Shown here one piece after another: positions 45,132 to 53,543 of a stretch of 64,000 nucleotides of DNA. Source of the DNA: Pedobacter frigidisoli (GTDB taxonomy: Bacteria > Bacteroidota > Bacteroidia > Sphingobacteriales > Sphingobacteriaceae); contig NZ_SJSN01000016.1 of the NCBI RefSeq assembly GCF_004331675.1, forward strand, positions 62,001-126,000. The letters are read 5' to 3'. The translations under genes were made by a program, and so were the position numbers. The notes beneath the pieces were generated by a model. It had not been told where the DNA came from. It searched no databases and saw nothing but the letters and a program-made list of their open reading frames with translations. Each line of letters opens with the position of its first letter. The stretch's first letter is position 1.

Positions 45132-46688
45132 ATGAAAATGAAAAATTTAAAATATATAATCCTTGTTCCACTTTTTGGGATTTTTATAAGTGGATGTAAG
45201 AAATATGAGGATATCAATAATAATCCAAATGTAACCAATCAGGTAAATTCTGCACTTTTGGCAACCAACATGATTTTAAGCATTACCAGAAGTGACATTT
45301 CTACTCAAAAATCATTCATGCAGCCCTCTCTGCTAGGAAAGTACATCACTTGGGGCGAGGGACAGGAAAGCTTTCAGTATAATCGTTTAGGAAGAGCAGA
45401 TTTCGGAAGAATTTCACTCTTGAGAAGTATTGAGCCTATGGTAAATTATGCTCCAAGCGATAAATTGCGCAGTTCTTATGAGGCACTTGGTCACTTTATA
45501 AAGGCATGGCAGTTTTTTCAAACTACTATTCAAGTGGGCGATATTCCATACAGCGAAGCCGTAAAAGGTGAAACCGATAATATTTTAAAACCTAAATACG
45601 ACACACAGAAAGCAGTATTTATTGGCATATTAAGCGAGCTTGATCAAGCAAATACATTATTCGCTGCAGGAACAAAATTCGATGGAGATCCAATCTATAG
45701 CGGTAGTGTAGATCAGTGGCAACGTTTAACCAACAGCTTTGAATTATTTGTGCTCATTAACTTATACAAAAAAACTGCCGATGCTGATTTAAAGGTAATA
45801 GAAAAATTTAAAGAAGTAATGGCTAGGCCTTTAATGAGAGATTATACTGATAATTTTGCTTTAGTTTATAGCGCAACCGCAAATCAAAATTATCCATGGA
45901 GCGATGTTCCAGCAGGTTCTAATCCATCGGTAAGATCAAATTATATCATGCTTACCACAACATTTCTTAACCCATTAAAAACATTAAACGATAGGCGTTT
46001 ATTTTATTTCGCTAAGCCATCGCCAGTAAAAATTGCAGCTGGTTTAACTCAAAGCGATTATAATGCTTACATAGGTGCAGAACCATCAAACTCTTTTCCC
46101 GATTTACAAGTGATGAGGGTTGCAAAGGATTATTCAGATTTAAATAATCGATACTCGCAATTGGTAAATGCAGAACCTGTGGGGGTTTTTAATTATTGGG
46201 ATTTGCAATTTGTTTTGGCTGAGGCTACAGTAAGGGGATGGATTACTGCAATACCAGCACAAACCTACTACGCTGCTGGTATTAAAAATTCGATGAACTT
46301 TATCGTGAAGTACACACCTGATGTGGCTGATTATAATCATGGCGTAAAATTGGATGATGCCTATATTGCTGCATACCCAGCATCAGTGGGCGTAGCCTTA
46401 GCTGGTACAATTGAACAGCAAATTGAACAAATTATCACCCAAAAATATTTAGCTAACTTTTTACAGGGAAGTAAATATGCGAGCTGGTACGAAAATCGCA
46501 GAACTGGTTATCCAGTATTTAAATTAAATTCGACAACGAATTTAAATATACCTTCGAGCAAGTTCCCATTACGTTGGTTGTATCCATCAAACGAGCTGAG
46601 TTACAATCCCGATAATGTAACAGCTGCAATTGCAAGTCAATACGGAGGAAACAATGATTATAACCAAACCATGTGGTTATTGAAGTAA
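45132..46688 (+). CDS. SusD/RagB-type glycan-binding outer-membrane lipoprotein (SusD-like_2 type)
   Basis: About 518 residues from the ATG at 45132, 19 bases after susC; the frame is open to 45093, but the signal peptide fits the later start. The lipobox is IFISGC. The conserved start CKKYEDINNNPNVTNQ is typical of the SusD-like_2 family, followed by helical repeats (SFELFVLINLYKK, YWDLQFVLAEATVRGWI) and the C-terminal PLRWLYPSNELSYN. It captures sugars for the SusC barrel. The substrate is inferred only from the GH109-like neighbour, so GalNAc-containing glycans are possible. Confidence 0.93.
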   Translation: MKMKNLKYIILVPLFGIFISGCKKYEDINNNPNVTNQVNSALLATNMILSITRSDISTQKSFMQPSLLGKYITWGEGQESFQYNRLGRADFGRISLLRSIEPMVNYAPSDKLRSSYEALGHFIKAWQFFQTTIQVGDIPYSEAVKGETDNILKPKYDTQKAVFIGILSELDQANTLFAAGTKFDGDPIYSGSVDQWQRLTNSFELFVLINLYKKTADADLKVIEKFKEVMARPLMRDYTDNFALVYSATANQNYPWSDVPAGSNPSVRSNYIMLTTTFLNPLKTLNDRRLFYFAKPSPVKIAAGLTQSDYNAYIGAEPSNSFPDLQVMRVAKDYSDLNNRYSQLVNAEPVGVFNYWDLQFVLAEATVRGWITAIPAQTYYAAGIKNSMNFIVKYTPDVADYNHGVKLDDAYIAAYPASVGVALAGTIEQQIEQIITQKYLANFLQGSKYASWYENRRTGYPVFKLNSTTNLNIPSSKFPLRWLYPSNELSYNPDNVTAAIASQYGGNNDYNQTMWLLK

Positions 46689-46715
46689 AAACCTTGTAAC
46701 GAATTACATTTATTT

Positions 46716-46746
46716 AAAAGCTCCAATTTTTTTGGAGCTTTTTTAT
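46716..46746 (+). terminator. Terminator of the susC-susD transcript
   Basis: AAAGCTCCAA pairs perfectly with TTGGAGCTTT around TTTTT and is followed by T residues. Confidence 0.88.
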
Positions 46747-46818
46747 TTTGCTTTCCACTGACGCTATTATTTTAATGATAGCCAATCTAATGCGTAAATT
46801 GCCCGAAATTTTAAATTA

Positions 46819-47913
46819 ATGACTGCTGTATATTTTATATTTATTTTAATTGTTTTTGTCCTCATAATCATAAACTTACCTGTCTTCGGCAGGTTGCCCA
46901 AAGGTTTGCGGTCAGAGAAAATTCATCAACTGGCAAATTATAGAGAGGGTGCATTGCAAAATTTATCCGTAACACCCATGCAACCTGAGGGTGTTAGTTT
47001 TTTCAAAGTATTAAAAGCTTTTTTGTTTAAGAAACAACCTAATAAAATTCCTTTGAAACCATTGCCATTTGTTCAGCCAGATTTAAATGGATTACCCAAA
47101 AGCAGTTCGCCAGAGATTATTTGGTTCGGGCACTCTTCCTATTTAATTAAGGTTGATGGCTTGAGAGTTTTAGTAGATCCAATTTTTAGTGCAACTCCAT
47201 CACCATTTTCTTTTATCGGTAGCAAGGCCTTTCCCGGAACAAGATTTATAAATGCCGAAGATTTTAAAAATATTGATGTATTATTGATTACACACGATCA
47301 TTATGATCATTTGGATTACAGTAGTATTTTAAAAATCGCTCCAACAGCTAAGCAGATAGTTACGTCTATCGGCGTTGGTTCTCATTTAGAAAGATGGGGA
47401 ATTTCAACGGATAAAATCAATGAACTTTGCTGGAATGAAACTACATCATCATTAAATGGCTTGAAATTCACAGCTGTTCCGGCAAGGCATTTTACGGGCA
47501 GAAAATTCAAGCGTAACCAAACCCTTTGGTCGGCTTTTGTATTGGAAACGGCCAACAATAAATTATTTCTTGGTGGCGATTCTGGGTATGATACTCACTT
47601 TGCTAAAATAGGGGAGGAATACGGCCCTTTTGATTTGGCTTTGCTAGAATGTGGGCAATACAATGAAATGTGGCCATATATTCACATGTTTCCAGAAGAT
47701 TCGCTAAAGGCTGCAAAAGATTTAAAAGCGAAAATTATGATGCCTGTGCATTGGGGTAAATTTAGCTTGGCCATGCATACTTGGGATGAACCCATAAAAA
47801 GGATTGTTGCTGAAGCAGAAAGAATTAATTTTCCACTGATCACCCCGAAATTGGGTGAAACCGTTGTTTTGGGCGAATATCAACCAACAAAGCAATGGTG
47901 GATTGAAGAATAA
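46819..47913 (+). CDS. MBL-fold metallo-hydrolase (NAPE-PLD/YtnP-like), membrane-anchored
   Basis: 364 residues with an N-terminal membrane segment (YFIFILIVFVLIIINLPVF). The metallo-beta-lactamase core has WFGHSSYLIKVDG, THDHYDHLDYSS (metal-binding HxHxDH), then TAVPARHFTGR, FLGGDSGYDTHF and MPVHWGKFSLAMHTWDEP. The blocks around HWGKF and the HSSYL start are typical of the NAPE-PLD-like branch, which acts on lipids or lactones. The substrate is unknown. Cytoplasmic-face or periplasmic placement cannot be decided. Confidence 0.88.
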   Translation: MTAVYFIFILIVFVLIIINLPVFGRLPKGLRSEKIHQLANYREGALQNLSVTPMQPEGVSFFKVLKAFLFKKQPNKIPLKPLPFVQPDLNGLPKSSSPEIIWFGHSSYLIKVDGLRVLVDPIFSATPSPFSFIGSKAFPGTRFINAEDFKNIDVLLITHDHYDHLDYSSILKIAPTAKQIVTSIGVGSHLERWGISTDKINELCWNETTSSLNGLKFTAVPARHFTGRKFKRNQTLWSAFVLETANNKLFLGGDSGYDTHFAKIGEEYGPFDLALLECGQYNEMWPYIHMFPEDSLKAAKDLKAKIMMPVHWGKFSLAMHTWDEPIKRIVAEAERINFPLITPKLGETVVLGEYQPTKQWWIEE

Positions 47914-47964
47914 AACTAAACAATATTTCGCTTTGGGTGTTTAAATTCTAAAATCAAATAGAAT

Positions 47965-48327
47965 ATGAAAACCGATCTTGTAGAAATTTTTCAAACCATC
48001 AGAGCCAGTGTACAACCTTATGCAACACGTGGATATACCGTGCATGAAAATTCTGAAAGTGGTTACGATCTCTATAGCGAAAAAAATATTGAAATTGGGG
48101 GTGAAAAAGTTACCGAACGTTTTTTCGTTGGTATATACATTAATGGCGAAGCAGTAGAATTAAAATTGAACACTACGGATTTTTCTGCCTCAAATCAGCA
48201 CCTTGATAGCTTTGGCGATAATAAAGCAGGATTAAAAATAGCGCAGCTTGATGATTCGAAACTTAAGGAAGTGGAAACACTTGTAGAGATTATTCATACC
48301 AACTTCAAGGAAAAAGGATGGATTTAA
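47965..48327 (+). CDS. Conserved-looking small protein, unknown function
   Basis: 120 residues, acidic, no signal peptide or membrane segment. It contains a likely beta-sheet run (GYTVHENSESGYDLYSEKNIEIGGEKVTERFFVGIYINGEAVELKLNT) and a C-terminal helix (KLKEVETLVEIIHTNFKEKGWI). No motif I can name. The reading frame and ATG look sound and it follows the metallo-hydrolase by 51 bases on the same strand. Confidence 0.65.
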   Translation: MKTDLVEIFQTIRASVQPYATRGYTVHENSESGYDLYSEKNIEIGGEKVTERFFVGIYINGEAVELKLNTTDFSASNQHLDSFGDNKAGLKIAQLDDSKLKEVETLVEIIHTNFKEKGWI

Positions 48328-48384
48328 AGTTTTGATGGCTAAATTTGCAAATGATAATCTTAGGTTATCGCTAAATTCAGCTAA

Positions 48385-49176
48385 TTGAACATCATACATT
48401 CAACAGAAAATAACAACTGGCATCACGATATAAATTTAGCCTTGGCTGAGTTGAATATTGAGGGTCAGTTTTTTTTTGAGGATAGATTTAGTTTATTGCA
48501 GCTAAAGAATTTTAGTTTTGCTATAAACTTGGTAAGTCTTATTGATAACTTTCAACCTCAAGATCTTCTTGATCTGCAAGATAATTATAGCAAAAAAGGA
48601 GTGAGGCTGATCCACATTTGGGAGGATGTTTGGCTAATAAGATCTGAGCAGGTTTTGGCCCGCTTAGCATCTTTGCTAGGATTAAATAAGCGGATCCATG
48701 GAAGAAAAACTAAAATCGTAAAAATAACCAAACCAGTTGCTGATCAATTTCTAAATGAAAATCATCTCCAAGGTGCGGTAAGTAGCAGGTACAAATTAGG
48801 GCTATTTGAAAAGGATACTTTGGTTGCTGTAGCTACTTTTTCAGCATTACGAAAAATGAATCACACTGAAAATTATAAGTCAGCAGAATTGATACGGTTT
48901 GCCGTTAAGGCAGGTTATTCGGTTACTGGCGGCTTAAGTAAATTAATTTCATTTTTCTCAACCCAATACCAACCAAACGATTTAATGACTTACGCAGATA
49001 GAGATTGGTCGGCAGGAGAAGCTTATGTAAAGCTTGGATTCGTACAAACTGATGTTCTACAGCCTCAATATTTTTCTATTGATAAAAATCTTGTTCGTGC
49101 TTTAATAAAGGATGATCAGTTAATTGATCAAAAGGTTTTTAATACGGGTAGTTTAAAATACATCCTCAAATTCTAA
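48385..49176 (+). CDS. Protein with a phage/homing-endonuclease-associated C-terminal domain
   Basis: 263 residues from a TTG start. The C-terminal half (about 105-263) has FLNENHLQGAVSSRYKLGLF, LVAVATFSALRK, ELIRFAVKAGYSVTGGLSKLISFF and MTYADRDWSAGEAYVKLGFV. I recall this arrangement from phage proteins accompanying homing endonucleases; a GNAT-like fold is plausible but not proven. The N-terminal 100 residues (WHHDINLALAELNI...GVRLIHIWEDVWLIRSEQVL) are unrecognised. It abuts miaA (stop at 49176, ATG at 49177), so it is translated with a tRNA-modification enzyme. The function is unknown. Confidence 0.65.
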   Translation: MNIIHSTENNNWHHDINLALAELNIEGQFFFEDRFSLLQLKNFSFAINLVSLIDNFQPQDLLDLQDNYSKKGVRLIHIWEDVWLIRSEQVLARLASLLGLNKRIHGRKTKIVKITKPVADQFLNENHLQGAVSSRYKLGLFEKDTLVAVATFSALRKMNHTENYKSAELIRFAVKAGYSVTGGLSKLISFFSTQYQPNDLMTYADRDWSAGEAYVKLGFVQTDVLQPQYFSIDKNLVRALIKDDQLIDQKVFNTGSLKYILKF

Positions 49177-50112
49177 ATGGCAGCGCACAATTTAATCATC
49201 ATTCTGGGTGCTACAGCATCGGGCAAAACCAAGCTTGCGGTTCAAGTTGCCAACGAATTAAATGGAGAAATAATCAGTGCAGATAGTCGTCAGATATTCA
49301 AACGGATGGATATTGGAACGGGAAAAGATCTTCAAGAATATCAAATCGATGGAAAAACAATTCCTTACCACTTGATTGATATTAAAGAACCCGGTGAGCG
49401 TTATCACGTTGATGCTTTTAAAAATGATTTTTACGAGGTATTTGATTCAATTACAGCAAAAGGAAAAGTACCCATACTTTGTGGCGGCACCGGAATGTAC
49501 ATCCATAGCCTTTTACAAAATCAAAATTACACTTCAATTCCTGCTAATCAGCGTTTAAGAGATGAGCTTGAAGTATTTTCAAAAGAAGAATTGATAATCA
49601 AATTAAATGCTTACGATAGCCACAATACTGCTCATGTAGATTTGTCCTCAAAAAAGAGATTAATAAGAGCAATAGAGATCGCCGAATTTTTAAGATTTAA
49701 TGAATTGGAAATCATTGAGCGACCTGTACTTCAGCCCATCATATTTGGTTTAAAAAATGAGACTGAAATCACCAGATCAAAAATATTGAAGCGCCTAGAT
49801 GATCGCTTGAATAGTGGAATGATTAGCGAAGTAGAACAACTACTTAAAGACGGCATCACAACTGAAACCCTGGTTTTTTATGGATTGGAATACAAGTTCA
49901 TCAGCAATTATTTAGAAAATCTAATCACTTACGAAGATTTAAAGCTTAAACTGGGAATCGCTATTTGTCAGTATGCCAAGCGACAAAATACGTTTTTTAG
50001 GAAAATGGAAAAGGACAATGTGGCCATTATTTGGCTGAATGCGGCGCATGAAACAAACCATTTAAAACAAGAGATTTTAAATAAAGTTTCAATTAAAAAA
50101 TATAATCTGTAA
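49177..50112 (+). CDS. miaA: tRNA dimethylallyltransferase
   Basis: Adds a dimethylallyl group to N6 of A37 in tRNAs reading UNN codons. 311 residues: P-loop LGATASGKTKLAVQVA, the substrate-binding DSRQIFKRMDIGTGKD, YHLIDIKEPGERYHVDAFK, and LCGGTGMYIHSLL. The C-terminal half has KQRLIRAIEI-like SKKRLIRAIEIAEF and FYGLEYKF. Its ATG follows the previous stop without a gap, giving strict translational coupling. Length is typical. Confidence 0.97.
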   Translation: MAAHNLIIILGATASGKTKLAVQVANELNGEIISADSRQIFKRMDIGTGKDLQEYQIDGKTIPYHLIDIKEPGERYHVDAFKNDFYEVFDSITAKGKVPILCGGTGMYIHSLLQNQNYTSIPANQRLRDELEVFSKEELIIKLNAYDSHNTAHVDLSSKKRLIRAIEIAEFLRFNELEIIERPVLQPIIFGLKNETEITRSKILKRLDDRLNSGMISEVEQLLKDGITTETLVFYGLEYKFISNYLENLITYEDLKLKLGIAICQYAKRQNTFFRKMEKDNVAIIWLNAAHETNHLKQEILNKVSIKKYNL

Positions 50113-50163
50113 TATTCGGTTTAAGAGTGGTTTACAACCATTAGTATGTGAAAAATATCCTTT

Positions 50164-50179
50164 TGGCACAGGTTTTGTA
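50164..50179 (+). promoter_or_regulatory. Sigma-54-like promoter of the first barrel protein gene
   Basis: TGGCACAGGTTTTGTA gives TGGCACA-N4-TTGTA, with GG and TTG at the sigma-54 -24/-12 spacing. The predicted start is about 33 bases before the ATG at 50223. The sequence is nearly identical to the elements at 4015 and 4648 on the other strand. Confidence 0.55.
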
Positions 50180-50222
50180 ATTAAGCGACTTATATAGTTT
50201 AACTCAAAAACAATATTTTAAA

Positions 50223-50723
50223 ATGAAAACAATTACTAAAATTATTGCTACTTCAGCAGCTGTGGTAGCATTATTCTTTACAACAAATGTTAATGCACAG
50301 TCAAAAAATTTAGGGATAGGGTTGAATGTTGGTGCAGGAACAACTACTGGTTTAGGCTTAGTTATAGGTGGAGATATTAGATATCAATTTAATGTTGATA
50401 AACAATTATCAATTCCAGTAACTGCTGGTTATAACAACTTTTCAGTAAAAGATGATTTTGGTGGCGGAAGTTTCGGAATCATTCCGGTAAAGGTTGGTGC
50501 AAAATATTTTTTTAATGATTCTGGTGCTGGTGCTTACGGCTTAGCTGAACTTGGTGCAGGTTTTGGAACTAGTGATGGTTCTGGAACTTCGTTTGTATAT
50601 TCACCTGCAATCGGTTATGCATGGAGTAATGGTTTAGATCTTGCTGCAAAATACGAAGGTTATTCAAACAATGGTAGCATTGGCTTTGCTGGTATTCGTT
50701 TAGCTTACGGATTTAGTTTGTAA
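50223..50723 (+). CDS. Small outer-membrane beta-barrel protein (paralog A)
   Basis: 166 residues with a signal peptide (MKTITKIIATSAAVVALFFTTNVNAQ). The mature part alternates hydrophobic and small residues with many Gly and Tyr (LGIGLNVGAGTTTGLGLVIGGDIRYQF, AYGLAELGAGFG), ending in an aromatic strand (LAYGFSL), the pattern of an OmpA/OmpW-like barrel. It shares its signal peptide and barrel layout with the next gene. A sigma-54-like promoter precedes it and a terminator follows, so it is a separate unit. Confidence 0.82.
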   Translation: MKTITKIIATSAAVVALFFTTNVNAQSKNLGIGLNVGAGTTTGLGLVIGGDIRYQFNVDKQLSIPVTAGYNNFSVKDDFGGGSFGIIPVKVGAKYFFNDSGAGAYGLAELGAGFGTSDGSGTSFVYSPAIGYAWSNGLDLAAKYEGYSNNGSIGFAGIRLAYGFSL

Positions 50724-50745
50724 TTGGTCTGCACTTATATTATTC

Positions 50746-50776
50746 AAAGCCTCAATGAAAGTTGAGGCTTTTTTTA
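50746..50776 (+). terminator. Terminator after barrel paralog A
   Basis: AAAGCCTCAA pairs with TTGAGGCTTT and is followed by seven T. Confidence 0.85.
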
Positions 50777-50876
50777 TTTACGATCATTTCTGAAAAAAAT
50801 GAAAATTATAAAATCTGTAAATCATTAGTTATCGTATATACCCAAAACCCTAATTATTAATTTAAATATATCTAAC

Positions 50877-51425
50877 ATGAAAACAATTACTAAAATTTTC
50901 GCATCGTCATTAGCAGCGATTGCAATTTTTACAACAACAAACCTAAACGCACAAACAATGACGACTACCGATGCTCCAATGATGGAAAGCGGTATGGGTT
51001 TCAAAGTTGGTGTTGGAATTAGTGGAGGTGTGTTCAGAGATAAATCTCCTTTGGATTACGCTTATGGTGCCGATGTTAAACTACAATGGGATCTTACTCC
51101 TTATGTTGCAGTTACTGCATCTGGTGGTTACACAAAATTAATGGGAAAAGACAACGTGCTTGATGTTGATTTTATTCCAGCAAAAGGTGGTGTTAAAGTA
51201 TTCCCAATTAAAAGAATGTACTTAGCTACAGAAGCGGGTGCTGGATTTGCAATTCAAGATGGTGCTAAAACCAACTTTATTTACACAGGTGGTTTAGGTT
51301 ACGAATTCGGTGGATTTGATGTTGGTGTAAGATATGAAGGTTACGTTAATGATAGCGGATCTACTTTATACTTTAAAAAGACTGGTCAATACGCTTTAAG
51401 GTTAGCTTACAATTTCAAATTATAA
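50877..51425 (+). CDS. Small outer-membrane beta-barrel protein (paralog B)
   Basis: 182 residues with the same signal peptide start as paralog A (MKTITKIFASSLAAIAIFTTTNLNAQ). Barrel-like strands follow (GMGFKVGVGISGGVF, YAYGADVKLQWDLTPYVAVTASGGYTKLMG, LATEAGAGFAIQDG, FDVGVRYEGYVND), ending with a terminal strand YALRLAYNFKL. Paralogous by layout with the gene at 50223, with a longer loop between strands. No sigma-54-like promoter was found here. The function is unknown; an outer-membrane structural or porin role is inferred. Confidence 0.82.
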   Translation: MKTITKIFASSLAAIAIFTTTNLNAQTMTTTDAPMMESGMGFKVGVGISGGVFRDKSPLDYAYGADVKLQWDLTPYVAVTASGGYTKLMGKDNVLDVDFIPAKGGVKVFPIKRMYLATEAGAGFAIQDGAKTNFIYTGGLGYEFGGFDVGVRYEGYVNDSGSTLYFKKTGQYALRLAYNFKL

Positions 51426-51446
51426 TTAAAACATCATATATTTTGG

Positions 51447-51476
51447 AAGCCTCGCAATTTGCGGGGCTTTTTTTAT
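51447..51476 (+). terminator. Terminator after barrel paralog B
   Basis: AAGCCTCGCAA pairs with TTGCGGGGCTT (one G-T pair) and is followed by T residues. Confidence 0.85.
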
Positions 51477-51521
51477 TTATTTAATATTTAAATTGCTAAT
51501 TTGAGCCGAAAACCAAATACC

Positions 51522-52052
51522 ATGAAAAGAATTTTCGGAATCGCCATACTTGCTACTTTATTCGCCTGTAACCAAGCAGATAAAAAATCTACTGAAATAA
51601 AAGATTCCATACAAGAGGATTCGTCGTCCACATCCATCAATATAAAAATTAAGGATGAAAAGAAATCTCAAATTTTAAATCAATACGTAGAATTAAAGAA
51701 TGCACTCGTAGGTTCTGATTCTGCTATTGCTCAAAAATCTGCAATAGCGCTAGAAAAAAGTTTAGCAAATTACGAAGGTTGTGAGCCTACTGCAGAAATT
51801 GCCGCAAAAATTGCTTCATCTGTTGATCTGGTTATGCAACGTAAAAACTTTACGGTTTTAAGTGCTGATGTGATTGCGCTATTTAAAAACACTGAAATTG
51901 AATCTGGAACCCTTTACGTTCAACATTGCCCAATGGCAAATAAAGGCGACGGGGGCGATTGGCTTTCAACGAAAAAGGAAATTAGAAACCCATACTATGG
52001 AAATGCGATGTTGGAGTGCGGCAGAGTTGTGGAAGAAATCGTGAAAAAATAA
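51522..52052 (+). CDS. DUF3347-domain lipoprotein
   Basis: 176 residues from the ATG at 51522; the frame extends to 51501 without a better start. The lipobox is ATLFAC (Cys16). The DUF3347 domain (about 50-176) is clear from ILNQYVELKNALVGSDSAIAQKSAIALEKSL and the C-terminal block YVQHCPMANKGDGGDWLSTKKEIRNPYYGNAMLECGRVVEEI. The CPM and ECG cysteines are the conserved residues of the family, which often sits with copper/cation efflux genes and may bind metal. No such genes are adjacent here. Confidence 0.88.
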   Translation: MKRIFGIAILATLFACNQADKKSTEIKDSIQEDSSSTSINIKIKDEKKSQILNQYVELKNALVGSDSAIAQKSAIALEKSLANYEGCEPTAEIAAKIASSVDLVMQRKNFTVLSADVIALFKNTEIESGTLYVQHCPMANKGDGGDWLSTKKEIRNPYYGNAMLECGRVVEEIVKK

Positions 52053-52180
52053 CAAATCGAAAGTAATCGAATATGATTGTTACGTCGGTTTGACCAATTA
52101 TTCATATTAAATTAACAGATTTGTTATGCATGTATATTAATTTTATATAATTTAGAAAGCTATAAACACAATACAATAAT

Positions 52181-53470
52181 ATGTCAGATATTGCAGAGAT
52201 TAAAGTTGATGGTAAGACAATAGAATTGCCAGTTATAACAGGAACAGAAGACGAAAAGGCCATTGATATTTCGAAATTAAGAGACTTAAGTGGATTTATA
52301 ACTTTAGATACTGGTTTTAAAAATACTGGTTCAACAAAAAGTAAAATCACATTTTTAGATGGTGAAAAAGGGATCTTAAAATACAGAGGTTATTCTATTG
52401 AACAGCTTGCAGAAAAATCAAGTTTTTTAGAAGTTGCTTATCTAATCGTTTATGGAGATCTTCCAACTCAAGAGCAATTAGATGGCTTTCAAGCAGAAAT
52501 TGCTAAGCATACGCTGATACACGAGGATATGAAGAAATTCTTCGATGGTTATCCGTCAAGATCTCATCCAATGGGTCAATTGGGTTCTTTAATCTTCTCT
52601 TTATCTACATTTTATCCAGAGTGTTTAAAGCCAAATCAAACTGCTGAAGAGCAAAATTTAACCATCATCAAACTGTTGGCTAAATTACCAACCATAGTCT
52701 CTTTTATCTACAAAAAATCATTAGGTCATCCACTTATTTACCCAAAAAATAAATACGATTATGTTACCAATTTCCTTTGGATGACATTTGGTCAACGTAC
52801 TGAGGATTATGATGTAAATCCAATTGTAGTTAGCGCAATGAATAAATTGCTTATTCTGCATGCAGATCATGAACAAAATTGTTCTGCTTCTACGGTTCGT
52901 ATCGTTGGTTCTTCAGATTGTAATTTATATGCATCGATCGCAGCAGGTATAGCAGCACTTTGGGGTCCACTTCATGGTGGCGCTAATCAAGCCGTTATTG
53001 ATATGCTTGAATTGATTAAAGAAGATGGTGGAGATACAGAGAAATGGATTAACAAAGCAAAAGATAAAGAAGATCCTTTCCGCATGATGGGCTTTGGCCA
53101 CCGTGTTTATAAAAACTTCGATCCACGAGCCAAGATCATTAAAAAAGCTTGCGATGATATTTTAGAGAACTTAGGTATTGATGATCCTATTTTAGAAATC
53201 GCTAAAAAATTAGAAGAAGCAGCGCTTACTGATCAATATTTTATTGATAGAAAATTATATCCTAACGTAGATTTTTATTCAGGTATTATTTACAGAGCCT
53301 TAGGTTTCCCATCAGAAATGTTTACGGTACTGTTCGCTTTAGGCCGCTTGCCAGGATGGATTGCACAATGGAAGGAAATGCATGAGAACAAGGAACCAAT
53401 CGGTCGCCCTCGCCAAATTTACGTAGGCGAAACCGATAGAGAATTTGTTGATATCAAGAGTAGAAAATAA
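52181..53470 (+). CDS. gltA: Citrate synthase
   Basis: Condenses oxaloacetate and acetyl-CoA at the entry of the TCA cycle. 429 residues, usual for the hexameric bacterial type. The N-terminal GITFLDG-like block is ITFLDGEKGILKYRGYSIEQLA. The catalytic histidines and Asp lie in HADHEQNCSAS, WGPLHGGANQAVIDML and MGFGHRVYKNFDPRAKII, and the C-terminal FYSGIIYRALGFP and RPRQIYVG complete the fold. Monocistronic; a strong bidirectional terminator follows. Confidence 0.97.
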   Translation: MSDIAEIKVDGKTIELPVITGTEDEKAIDISKLRDLSGFITLDTGFKNTGSTKSKITFLDGEKGILKYRGYSIEQLAEKSSFLEVAYLIVYGDLPTQEQLDGFQAEIAKHTLIHEDMKKFFDGYPSRSHPMGQLGSLIFSLSTFYPECLKPNQTAEEQNLTIIKLLAKLPTIVSFIYKKSLGHPLIYPKNKYDYVTNFLWMTFGQRTEDYDVNPIVVSAMNKLLILHADHEQNCSASTVRIVGSSDCNLYASIAAGIAALWGPLHGGANQAVIDMLELIKEDGGDTEKWINKAKDKEDPFRMMGFGHRVYKNFDPRAKIIKKACDDILENLGIDDPILEIAKKLEEAALTDQYFIDRKLYPNVDFYSGIIYRALGFPSEMFTVLFALGRLPGWIAQWKEMHENKEPIGRPRQIYVGETDREFVDIKSRK

Positions 53471-53484
53471 TCTACTAGAAAAGA

Positions 53485-53523
53485 AAAATCCCCTTAATTA
53501 TTAAAAATTAAGGGGATTTTTTT
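53485..53523. terminator. Bidirectional terminator between gltA and the DUF3667 gene
   Basis: AATCCCCTTAATT pairs with AATTAAGGGGATT, with A and T tracts on the two sides. Confidence 0.88.
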
Positions 53524-53543
53524 GTGCATTAATATTTTCAATT

